DNA of 6,964 nucleotides from an uncultured Acidobacteriota bacterium (GCA_937888665.1 CALBET010000080.1:1-6964), one strand, 5' to 3'; counted from the first letter of the stretch, positions 1 through 5,826 are shown. Translations and numbers: made by a program. Notes: a model not told the origin generated them from the letters alone.

Positions 1-579
1 CATTCCCTCAACGTGTCGGTGCTGTCGCTTGGGCTGGCCGAGGCGCTCGGCTATTCCGCGGATGACACACGAGAGATCGGCGTGGCGGGTCTGCTCCACG
101 ACATTGGCAAGACCCGCATCCCGCTCGACATCCTGACCAAGCCGGGGAGGCTGACGGCGCGCGAGCGCACGATCATGCAGGAGCATCCAGTCGACGGCGC
201 GCGGATCATCCTTGAGAGCGAGGACGAATTGGACCTGGCGGCCACCGTGGCCTACGAGCACCACGTCATGCTCGACGGCGGCGGCTACCCGGCGATGCAC
301 TACAACCGGAAGTGTACGCTGGCGAGCCGGCTCGTCCACGTGTGCGATGTCTACGACGCCCTCAGCACGAGACGTCCCTATCGCGACGCCTGGCCGTCAG
401 ACAAGACGACCGCATACCTCAAGGAGCGGGCCGGCGCGGAGTTCGATCCGGACCTGGTGTCCGCGTTCGTCCGGATGCTTCGCGAGGGCGAAGCGCGCGT
501 GCGCGTGCTCACTGACGACCGCAACGACGTCCCGACACCGGCCGTCGAGCTCATCGACATGGCGCTCCATCAGGCGTGA
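1..579 (+). CDS. HD-GYP domain protein, C-terminal part (probable cyclic-di-GMP phosphodiesterase)
   Basis: The frame is open from base 1 to the TGA at 577-579, giving 192 visible residues; the N-terminus lies outside the window, so no start is assigned. HD-GYP proteins hydrolyse cyclic-di-GMP using a metal cluster held by His and Asp residues. Counting from the first visible codon, the metal-site signatures are all present: the leading His at 1 (HSLNVS), HDIGK at 33-37, the EHP His at 62, the HH pair at 87-88, GGGYP at 93-97 and D116 in VCDVYDAL. The residue after the HH pair is Val where many family members have Glu. The missing part would normally carry a receiver, GAF or other sensor domain. 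No neighbour on this strand is close enough to suggest an operon partner. The family is clear; activity is inferred from the intact motifs. Confidence 0.93.
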   Translation, partial: HSLNVSVLSLGLAEALGYSADDTREIGVAGLLHDIGKTRIPLDILTKPGRLTARERTIMQEHPVDGARIILESEDELDLAATVAYEHHVMLDGGGYPAMHYNRKCTLASRLVHVCDVYDALSTRRPYRDAWPSDKTTAYLKERAGAEFDPDLVSAFVRMLREGEARVRVLTDDRNDVPTPAVELIDMALHQA

Positions 580-597
580 CCATCGGGTGCCCGACCG

Positions 598-789
598 TTA
601 CGGACGCAGCTCCACTCCCTGTTTCTCGAGATTCCGCGCGCCGCTCAGGATACCGGCGAGCCCGATGTTGCCTTCGTGGCAGGCATACTCGAAGAGCGGT
701 CCGTCGGTGCGCCGAAACGGCATCATCGCGGTGTAGGGCGCGGCGAACACCGTCTGGTCGTTCACGCTGAACTCTACTGTGTCGGCATC
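598..789 (-). pseudogene. C-terminal remnant of a YACHEGN-type conserved hypothetical protein
   Basis: On the minus strand, 63 in-frame codons end at the TAA at 598-600. They read DADTVEFSVND, then FEYACHEGNIGLAGILSGAR, then a short charged tail. From memory this matches the extreme C-terminus of a protein family common in Acidobacteriota genomes, typically with an E/DYACHEGNY...IL.GAR ending; the family has no settled function that I know. Recognisable sequence stops at about 789, inside the final codons of the neighbouring VOC remnant, and no start codon or upstream body is present. It is therefore a 3' fragment and not a small gene. It converges on the HD-GYP gene with an 18-bp gap. Confidence 0.7.
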
Positions 790-1336
790 GGGACGATTTC
801 GACCACGTTGGCGGCTGGATCCTGAGCGAAGACGATCCGTCCCCGTTCCGTGTAGCCGTGCCCTTCGGCCTTCACGCGCGCGAAGACCCCGTCGATGTCC
901 CTGGTGTAAATGGCGACGGCAGGATGCTCACTCTTGGGGCGCCGCGGCTCGCCTTTCGGCTCGAACAGGGCGACGAACATGCCGCCGCCAAACTCCATGA
1001 TCACTTCGTCATAGGTCTCTGTCTGGTATCGCCGTGCCGGCGTCGCATCAAAGACCCGAACAAAAACGCTTCCGCCTTTGCGCGGTCGTCGACGATGAGC
1101 TTGGCGCCCCCCACGGCCGCCGCGCCCGGGCGTTCCACGACCTCCACGGTATTGCCGCTGGGGTCGGTGGCCATCGCGATCCGTGCTCCAGAGGTCGGTC
1201 CAGACAACAACCGGATCGGGTACTTCGCGTCGTTGAAGCGCGTGGCCACCGGGTCGAGGTCTGGCACGTAGAGCACCGTGACCGGGTACGTGCTCTTCTC
1301 CACCGTCTCCTTCGCCGTGTAGGACAGCAGCCCGAC
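774..1336 (-). pseudogene. Tandem VOC (glyoxalase/bleomycin-resistance fold) protein, N-truncated and frameshifted
   Basis: Two VOC half-units are readable on the minus strand in different frames. The first, about 1336 to 1067, carries the end of domain 1 (YPVTVLYVPDLDPV, then RIAMATDPSGNTVEVVERPG) and the start of domain 2. The frame then shifts at the A5 run 1062-1066 (T5 on the coding strand). The rest of domain 2 continues as VRVFDATPARRYQTETYDEV, EFGGGMFVALFEP and FAQDPAANVVEIVPMPTQ to the TAG at 774-776. Adding one T to the run (T6) would join the halves as AEAFFVRVFDAT. VOC proteins bind metals and small substrates; the substrate here cannot be named. The N-terminal half of domain 1 is missing: no ATG, GTG or TTG lies in frame near 1336, and sequence upstream stops resembling VOC. 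The truncation is independent of the frameshift, so this is probably a dead gene even if the indel is a sequencing error. Confidence 0.75.
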
Positions 1337-1460
1337 GCGTAATATACCGTAAGCGTTTACTCCGTTGTCCCGAGACGGACCGGATGCCTCTCTCTGCCAT
1401 TGCACGAACACATCCTCGGGTGCTTGCGCCACTCGCTGTTGATCAGGCGGCCGTTCGTAG

Positions 1461-1484
1461 TTGACACAGGCCGTATGCGATAAT
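1461..1484 (+). promoter_or_regulatory. Candidate promoter for the 78-aa protein/nucleotidyltransferase pair
   Basis: A perfect TTGACA lies at 1461-1466 and an extended -10-like TGCGATAAT at 1476-1484. The 12-bp spacing is too short for them to act as a pair. The more plausible reading is that the extended -10 works alone, with transcription starting near 1490 and a leader of about 65 nt. This is consensus matching only. Confidence 0.3.
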
Positions 1485-1502
1485 TTTGCTGATACATACC
1501 AG

Positions 1503-1539
1503 TAACCCTGGTCCCATGAGATAACCATCTGGACATGAG
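1503..1539 (+). repeat. Tandem direct repeat TAACC-N7-CATGAG, two copies (candidate operator)
   Basis: TAACC at 1503-1507 and CATGAG at 1515-1520 recur as TAACC at 1522-1526 and CATGAG at 1534-1539. The half-site spacing is identical (7 bp) and the period is 19 bp. The spacers differ, so this looks like two binding sites and not a recent duplication. The first copy overlaps the inverted repeat ACCAG-TAACC-CTGGT at 1498-1512. The block lies between the candidate -10 and the ATG at 1555, a usual place for an autoregulatory site of a toxin-antitoxin-like operon. The regulator is unknown. Confidence 0.4.
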
Positions 1540-1554
1540 CATGCGGTGCTCCCA

Positions 1555-1791
1555 ATGAACGTCGCCGACGAGTATCGCTCGAGAATCGATGGGATGACCG
1601 CGCTGGAGCGGGTCCGCCGGGCGGAAGAACTCTTCGCCTGGTCGCGTGCCTCTCTGGCTCGGTCGGTGGTTGCGGCTCGCGGGTCTCTGTCGGAGGAGCA
1701 GGTCAAATGGGAAGTGGCGCTCCGGCAGTATGCCTCGGACCAGAGGGCCCGGCAGTTGATTGACGAGTTGCGCCATCGTGCTTCCCGTTGA
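1555..1791 (+). CDS. Small helical protein paired with a nucleotidyltransferase (78 aa, hypothetical)
   Basis: ATG at 1555, TGA at 1789-1791. The pattern is Y-R-x-I-x-x-MT near residues 7-15, ERVRRAEELFAWSR at 18-31, LSEEQVKWEVALRQYASD at 45-62 and a basic end. It matches, from memory, a family of short proteins often encoded directly upstream of nucleotidyltransferases of the type that follows here. No function is established to my knowledge, so a role as partner or antitoxin is inferred from context. It is predicted to be mostly helical and cytosolic, with no signal peptide, cysteine or obvious DNA-binding motif. A GTG three codons upstream (1546) and an ATG at 1594 are alternative starts; 1555 keeps the conserved Y-R-x-I segment. 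No strong Shine-Dalgarno is visible. Its end overlaps the next gene by 14 nt, indicating coupled translation. Confidence 0.75.
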   Translation: MNVADEYRSRIDGMTALERVRRAEELFAWSRASLARSVVAARGSLSEEQVKWEVALRQYASDQRARQLIDELRHRASR

Positions 1792-2353
1792 CGGCTTCCA
1801 GCCGACGCTGGCCAAACTGGTCGGCGTGCTTGATCGGTTCCGGATCCGCTTCCATCTGACGGGAGGTTTTACCTCGGTCGTCTACGGGGAGCCTCGCATG
1901 ACACAGGATGTTGACCTGGTCCTGGACCGCGAGCGGGTTGTGGCGGTCCGCGACGACTTCCTGAGGGCGCTGTCGGGTGCGGGGTTCCACTTCAGCCCCG
2001 AGCTCGCACGCCGCGGAATTGCGGCCGGGCGCATGGTGCAGCTGCTCGACGTCGAGCGTGTCATCAAGCTCGATTTGTATGTGCGCTGCCTGATCCCGGG
2101 TGAACTCGACCGGTCGGTGCTGACCGAGGTGTTCGCCGGAGTCACCCTGCCTCTCGCGGCTCGAACCGACGCCGCGTTGTCCAAGCTCGTCTGGATTCAG
2201 CATGGCAGCCATCGTAGCCGGCGTGACCTCCGCTGGATCTTGGCGGGCGCGACACCGGACGAGGTCGTGACCGTCCGGCGGACCGCCGGCGACATGCACC
2301 TGCTGGCTCTCCTCGATCAGGTCTTGGCCGAGTCGGACGAAGTCGACGTCTAG
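1778..2353 (+). CDS. Minimal nucleotidyltransferase, MNT/AbiEii-like fold (191 aa)
   Basis: The protein has the pol-beta-type nucleotidyltransferase signature. Numbered from the GTG at 1778, the GG at 29-30 is in HLTGGF, the catalytic pair is DVD (D44, D46), and a probable third carboxylate is D99 in IKLDLYV. The downstream SKLVWIQHGSHRSRRDLRW (135-153) is typical of the nucleotidyltransferase toxin and toxin-like group. Such enzymes transfer nucleotides to protein, RNA or small-molecule acceptors; the target here is unknown. A TTG at 1760 would add six residues; the GTG is preferred but neither has a strong ribosome site. It overlaps the 78-aa gene by 14 nt in another frame, so the two form one transcript. 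No HEPN-type partner is present. It converges on the cytochrome gene with a 61-bp gap. The catalytic residues look intact, so the enzyme is probably active. Confidence 0.87.
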   Translation: MLPVDGFQPTLAKLVGVLDRFRIRFHLTGGFTSVVYGEPRMTQDVDLVLDRERVVAVRDDFLRALSGAGFHFSPELARRGIAAGRMVQLLDVERVIKLDLYVRCLIPGELDRSVLTEVFAGVTLPLAARTDAALSKLVWIQHGSHRSRRDLRWILAGATPDEVVTVRRTAGDMHLLALLDQVLAESDEVDV

Positions 2354-2414
2354 TCGACGTGCGCGTACCGCCTGGACTCCGAGGCTGGTGGGACATTCTC
2401 GGCGACACTGGCTG

Positions 2415-2870
2415 CTAGCGACCGTCCGTCACTGTGCCCGTCAACGAACGGAGGAAGACCACCAGGGCCGTCTTCTCGTTCGTGGTCAGTTTCAGCGGGC
2501 GCAGATCCCGGTCCCGAAAGGGATTCTCGTTTCCGCCCCGGTCGTAGAAATCAACGACCTCCTCAAGCGTCGCGATGCTGCCATCGTGCATGTAGGGCGC
2601 GGTGCGCCCGATTTCTCGCAGCGTGGGCGTCTTGAACTTACCCGTGTCTTCAGGCACGCCGGTGACCACGACGCGGCCCGCGTCATACGGCTCCTGTCCC
2701 CAGAACACCCCGGTGTTGTGAAACTCTTCATCCGTCAGATTGGGACCCACATGACAAGCAGTGCAGTTCGCACGGCCGCGAAACAGGCGGAGGCTCGCCC
2801 CAGACGTAACGGTCGTGCGGTCGAGGCCCAGCGGGATCTGCAGCGCCAGCAGCAGCATGATTACGCGCAT
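2415..2870 (-). CDS. Shortened cytochrome c peroxidase/MauG-like protein, single haem site (151 aa)
   Basis: ATG at 2868-2870, TAG at 2415-2417, with a GGAG six bases before the start. Residues 1-15 form a hydrophobic export signal. Residues 36-40 are CTACH, a covalent c-haem site, followed by GPNLTDEEFHNTGVF, then KTPTLREIGRTAPYMHDGS (80-98) and TLEEVVDFYDRGG, all standard for the C-terminal haem domain of di-haem peroxidases. Full-length family members have about 330-400 residues with an N-terminal haem domain first. Here the sequence goes from PLGLDR (13-18), which resembles the start of a mature family member, straight to SGASLRLFRGRANC. This suggests an in-frame internal deletion of roughly 200 codons. 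The C-terminus appears complete. It sits 26 bp after the PD40 gene and is probably co-transcribed. It should still bind one haem in the periplasm, but peroxidase activity normally needs both haems and is doubtful. Confidence 0.85.
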   Translation of the reverse strand: MRVIMLLLALQIPLGLDRTTVTSGASLRLFRGRANCTACHVGPNLTDEEFHNTGVFWGQEPYDAGRVVVTGVPEDTGKFKTPTLREIGRTAPYMHDGSIATLEEVVDFYDRGGNENPFRDRDLRPLKLTTNEKTALVVFLRSLTGTVTDGR

Positions 2871-2896
2871 GGCTTACTCCAACGCATGGCCGACCC

Positions 2897-4999
2897 TTAA
2901 CGGCTGTTCGCTTGACCGACGACTGGCGCTGGGCTTTCCGGCAGGAAGTTCTCCAAGACCATCATGCGATGATCTCGATCATCGTTGTCATTCTGAAGGG
3001 CCCAGTACTTCCCGTCTGGACTCACCGCGGCAAGCCTGAAGTCTTTCATGTCGTCTACCAGGACGGTTTCCTCTCCTGTGTCGAGCGAGACAGAGTAAAG
3101 CGGAGGGCTATTCTCGCAGCATGGCCCCTCGGCGATCTTTCGGAAAAGCACGCGCCGGGAGGCAAAATCCCAGACAAACCGCCGGCCGACAGCCAGTTGC
3201 CTCTCACGCCCGTCTGTCAAGGAGCGCAGGACGATTCGCCCCCCCTGCTCGAGCAGAAGCTGTTCTCCGGAAGGCGACAAGCTGGGGTAACCACCCACGT
3301 CCGGGCTCAGCGAGATCGAGTCGATGACCCCCTCCCTCTCGACGTTGATCGTATCGATCGAAACGGCGCCCGTGCCGCGAACGTAGGCGACCAGGTTGTG
3401 GCCGTCTGCAGTCCAGCCAAGAATCCGTGCGTACCCATCTTCGTAGGGAAAGAACGTCTTGAGCACCGTCTCCGCGTCTACCGAGGCCACCACGATCGTG
3501 GGCCCGCCCCTGCGATACACCCGGAACGCCAGCCGCCGTCCGTCCGGAGAAAACCGTGGCTGATCAACCGCGGTCGTAACGCCGTCCAGGGGGATCTCTC
3601 TGAGGACCGTCCCCTGCAGGTCGGTGACCCGTACGGTCCGAGTCGCACCCGGGGGACTGGCCAGGTATGCCAGGCGTTGGCCGTCGGGGGAAAAGTTCGG
3701 TTCCTGAACTTCGGTCGTCCCAGCCTTGGGAAGGAGCCTGGCCGATGCAGTTGCAGTTGGCTCATCGATCCGCCTCGCGATCGCGATGTCCCGACCGTCT
3801 ACCAGATCGCTGTAGAAGAGCTGATCCTCGCTGGTGATGCCGCGAAGCAGTGTGATTTCTCCCAGTGACATGATGACGGTGGCCGGTCCGGCGGCCTGGC
3901 CATCCTGCATGGGGAGGGCGTACAGATCCCATTTCCCGGACCGGTCGCTGCGGAAGAGCAGAAACCGTCCATCGCGTGTCCACGTCGGGGAATCGTTGTT
4001 TCCCGAAGATTCGACCAGCACCCGCTCTTGCGACCCGTCCGGGCTGATGAGATAGATCTTGCTGTCGCCGTCCTTGGTGGAGTCGTACGCGATGAACCGG
4101 CCATCCGGCGAGTATTGAGCCCGCTGGGGGGCTTGCCAGTCCAATGTGAGCAGCCTCCGCAGCCTCTTGTGTTCGATGTCCACCGTGCCCAAGAATTTTG
4201 TGTTGTCCGGGGCATCCGCCGCCAGGAGGATGGTGGTGCCATCCGGACTCCAGTCGTAGGTTGTTCCGCTCGCCGTCTCTTTGAAGTCGTAGACAACCTC
4301 TCGGTTCTGCCCGCCAAGATCGCTGACCTCGATCCGGGTGCCCCCTGCGTCGTCGCGGTTGGCGAACCGCAGGAATGCCACACGCTCTTCGTCTGGCGAG
4401 AAGATAGGCAGCTCAAAAAACGAGTCGCCGTCCCAGTCGGTGTCGAAGAAGCGGTGAACTTCCCCAGTGGCCAGGTTCAACTTCGCCAGGTCGCCCGTGC
4501 TCCAGTCGGTGTACACCAGAAGCTGCCCATCGGCGCTCACGGCGGGCGCAGTGGTAGGCACTGCCTGGGTCTCGCCGGGCTGTTCCTCGCCACTGCGCAT
4601 CAACTCGCGAACCGTCATGGCGGCCGACAGTGGCGTTGGCTCGACGACCAGACGCATGGCCGCGAGCTTCGCTTGTGCCGTGGTCACCTGCTCTCGCTGG
4701 TCCGCGTATTCGCGTACGACTCGCTCGTAGGTCGCATCTGCCTCGGCGGTCCCGAGCTTCTCGTACAGACCACCCATCTGCACGAGAGCGGTGGCCACGA
4801 CCGCACGGTCGGCCGTAAACGTCTCCACAATCGCCTGATACTGCGTGATGGCGGCGCTCAGATCGCCGTCGACGACGGCCGTGTCCATGGCGGTGCGAAG
4901 CAGCGCCTGCGCGGAACCGGTCGTTTGCGCGGCGAGGCCGACAGCCAGCAGCAGCACGGCGGCCAGCAACGTGGGCACTGTCCGGGTAGTCTCTCTCAT
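2897..4999 (-). CDS. Secreted TPR plus PD40 beta-propeller (TolB-like) protein, 700 aa
   Basis: The start is ATG at 4997-4999, chosen because AAGGAGA lies 7 nt upstream (5007-5013) and the first residues form a signal peptide (charged MRETTR, hydrophobic core to about residue 23). The frame is open 28 codons further upstream, but that part looks non-coding. Residues about 30-118 are helical and TPR-like (QYQAIVETF, GGLYEKLGTAEAD, YERVVREYADQ). From about 150 to the end there are ten PD40-type strands, such as FSPDEERVAF, WSPDGTTILL, YSPDGRFIAY, FSPDGQRLAY, FSPDGRRLAF and VSPDGKYWAL, predicting one or two beta-propellers. Such domains mediate protein binding in the periplasm; no enzyme motif is visible. 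The only two cysteines are adjacent (627-628, GPCCEN). It is likely cotranscribed with the downstream cytochrome. It is not TolB itself, as the domain order and the TPR part differ. Confidence 0.88.
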   Translation of the reverse strand: MRETTRTVPTLLAAVLLLAVGLAAQTTGSAQALLRTAMDTAVVDGDLSAAITQYQAIVETFTADRAVVATALVQMGGLYEKLGTAEADATYERVVREYADQREQVTTAQAKLAAMRLVVEPTPLSAAMTVRELMRSGEEQPGETQAVPTTAPAVSADGQLLVYTDWSTGDLAKLNLATGEVHRFFDTDWDGDSFFELPIFSPDEERVAFLRFANRDDAGGTRIEVSDLGGQNREVVYDFKETASGTTYDWSPDGTTILLAADAPDNTKFLGTVDIEHKRLRRLLTLDWQAPQRAQYSPDGRFIAYDSTKDGDSKIYLISPDGSQERVLVESSGNNDSPTWTRDGRFLLFRSDRSGKWDLYALPMQDGQAAGPATVIMSLGEITLLRGITSEDQLFYSDLVDGRDIAIARRIDEPTATASARLLPKAGTTEVQEPNFSPDGQRLAYLASPPGATRTVRVTDLQGTVLREIPLDGVTTAVDQPRFSPDGRRLAFRVYRRGGPTIVVASVDAETVLKTFFPYEDGYARILGWTADGHNLVAYVRGTGAVSIDTINVEREGVIDSISLSPDVGGYPSLSPSGEQLLLEQGGRIVLRSLTDGRERQLAVGRRFVWDFASRRVLFRKIAEGPCCENSPPLYSVSLDTGEETVLVDDMKDFRLAAVSPDGKYWALQNDNDDRDHRMMVLENFLPESPAPVVGQANSR

Positions 5000-5006
5000 G
5001 GCGATG

Positions 5007-5013
5007 TCTCCTT
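5007..5013 (-). promoter_or_regulatory. Strong Shine-Dalgarno AAGGAGA fixing the PD40 protein start
   Basis: TCTCCTT on the plus strand reads AAGGAGA on the coding strand, 7 nt before the ATG at 4999. It decides between this start and the longer open frame reaching 5083. Confidence 0.8.
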
Positions 5014-5053
5014 CGCCTTTCACTCTAGAACTCGCGCATCGAGCGCCCGCCGC

Positions 5054-5086
5054 GCTTCTGTCGAGAAGCTGTCGAGTTTTCACTCG
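5054..5086 (-). promoter_or_regulatory. Two small hairpins in the upstream region of the PD40 gene
   Basis: GCTTCT-GTCG-AGAAGC at 5054-5069 is a perfect 6-bp stem with a 4-nt loop. CGAGT-TTTC-ACTCG at 5073-5086 is a perfect 5-bp stem; on the coding (minus) strand its loop is GAAA, a stable GNRA tetraloop. They lie 55-87 nt before the start codon. If the transcript begins further upstream they sit in its leader; otherwise they may mark a binding region. Function unknown. Confidence 0.35.
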
Positions 5087-5088
5087 TC

Positions 5089-5137
5089 GTGGGGCAAGGC
5101 TTCAGCCTTGCCCCGCAGACCTGAAGGCCTGCGCCAC
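5089..5137. repeat. REP-like double palindromic element
   Basis: A perfect palindrome, GGGGCAAGGC-TTCA-GCCTTGCCCC (5091-5114), is followed directly by a second imperfect one, GCAGACCTGAAGGCCTGC (5115-5132). Both are framed by GTGG at 5089-5092 and CCAC at 5134-5137. This two-hairpin architecture in an intergenic gap is that of REP/BIME-type dispersed elements, and from memory very similar sequence recurs between genes in Acidobacteriota. It begins 14 bp beyond the response-regulator stop, so on the minus-strand transcript it would form a strong hairpin soon after translation ends. There it could stabilise the 3' end or aid termination, although no U-tract follows. No RAYT transposase is in the window. 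Confidence 0.75.
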
Positions 5138-5151
5138 AGCGGGTCGAGTTG

Positions 5152-5826
5152 TCAGCCGTCGAACCGATAGCCGATGCCGCGCACGCTCTGCAAGAACTGC
5201 GGCCGCGCCGGCACGGGCTCGATCTTCTTGCGTAAATGGAGAATGTGCGTGTCCACGACGCGGTCCCCGATGTAGGTGTCCGGTCCCCACGCTTGCTGGA
5301 TCAGTTGCTGGCGGGTGAGGACGCGGCCCCGGCAACGAATCAGCGTGCCAAGCAGACGGAGCTCGAGCGCGGTGGTGTCCACGGGCTGGCCGCCGCGCCT
5401 GATCTCGGCCCGGTCGAAGTCGACCTCGCAGTCGCCGAAGCGGAACACCCCGGCCTCATCTTGCGTGAACCGGCGCCGCACGGCGGTGATCCGCGCGCGC
5501 AACTCGTTGTTGCTGAACGGCTTCGTCACGTAGTCGTCGGCGCCGAGCTCGAGTCCGAGAATCTTCTCCGCCTCTTGCGTCTTCGCCGTCAGCATGATGA
5601 TGGGTGTGGTGACTCGGCCGCGCCGCAGCTCGCGACAGACCTCGAACCCGTCGCGGTACGGCAGCATGACGTCGAGCAGGATGACGTCCCACGCCTGATC
5701 ACGGCCCTGGCGGACCGCCGCGTCTCCATCGCGCGCGACCGCCACCTCGTAGCCGTGCCGCGTGAGGTCTTCCTCGAGACCGAGCGCGATATCCGGTTCG
5801 TCCTCGACAATCAGGATGCGAGCCAT
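5152..5826 (-). CDS. OmpR/PhoB-family response regulator (224 aa)
   Basis: ATG at 5824-5826, TGA at 5152-5154, with GGGGA about 9 nt upstream of the start. The receiver domain (1-118) has the acidic pair E8/D9, phospho-acceptor D52 in ILLDVMLP, switch T80 and K102 in TKPF, so it should be phosphorylated normally. The C-terminal winged helix (about 128-222) shows TALELRLLGTLI, the segment VLTRQQLIQQAW, then RVVDTHILHLRKKIE and the closing RGIGYRF typical of OmpR-family DNA-binding domains. It acts as a transcription factor in the cytoplasm. Its start lies inside the 3' end of the kinase gene (16-nt overlap), so the two are translationally coupled cognates. Target genes are unknown; the PD40 gene downstream on the same strand is one candidate. 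Confidence 0.96.
   Translation of the reverse strand: MARILIVEDEPDIALGLEEDLTRHGYEVAVARDGDAAVRQGRDQAWDVILLDVMLPYRDGFEVCRELRRGRVTTPIIMLTAKTQEAEKILGLELGADDYVTKPFSNNELRARITAVRRRFTQDEAGVFRFGDCEVDFDRAEIRRGGQPVDTTALELRLLGTLIRCRGRVLTRQQLIQQAWGPDTYIGDRVVDTHILHLRKKIEPVPARPQFLQSVRGIGYRFDG

Larger units (their letters stand above)
1337..1554. other. Unassigned AT-richer spacer between the VOC remnant and the nucleotidyltransferase pair
   Basis: I recognise no coding sequence on either strand. The minus-strand frame that continues from the VOC remnant stays open but does not resemble VOC sequence. The segment is visibly richer in A and T than its surroundings, for example near 1340-1360 and 1479-1500. 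It holds small inverted repeats, TCCGT/ACGGA at 1361-1365 and 1375-1379 and ACCAG/CTGGT at 1498-1512, and an upstream control region for the plus-strand pair near 1461-1540. It may mark one edge of a block containing the pair, but I find no terminal repeats or target duplication to prove that. Confidence 0.4.

Noticed and set aside
583..594. TCGGGTGCCCGA palindrome between the HD-GYP gene and the minus-strand remnant, as a terminator
   Set aside because: The 2-nt loop and short stem would be unstable and there is no T-tract on either side.
1337..1555. Extension of the VOC reading frame to an ATG at 1555 on the minus strand
   Set aside because: Sequence upstream of about 1336 does not look like a VOC domain, and the proposed start coincides with the start of the plus-strand 78-aa gene.
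1535..1558. Seven-codon leader ORF (MSMRCSQ) overlapping the ATG at 1555
   Set aside because: It is too short to judge, lacks a ribosome site, and its overlap with the start codon may be chance.
1555..1791. The 78-aa protein as a HEPN partner of the nucleotidyltransferase
   Set aside because: It is far shorter than a HEPN domain, and the only nearby R...H combination (RQLIDELRH) has the wrong spacing for R-x4-6-H.
2342..2360. GTCGACGT repeated at 2342-2349 and 2353-2360 as a terminator or recombination site
   Set aside because: The copies are only 8 bp and partly coding, the possible stem is 5 bp, and there is no T-run.
1337..2414. Integron gene cassette (attC site) carrying the nucleotidyltransferase pair
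   Set aside because: I searched both flanks for paired GTTRRRY/RYYYAAC cores and a long imperfect palindrome after the stop at 2353 and found none.
2912..5170. Long open frames on the plus strand (about 318 and 380 codons) opposite the PD40 gene
   Set aside because: They lie antisense to a gene with a signal peptide, a strong ribosome site and ten PD40 repeats. Their translations resemble no protein family and are typical shadows in high-GC DNA.
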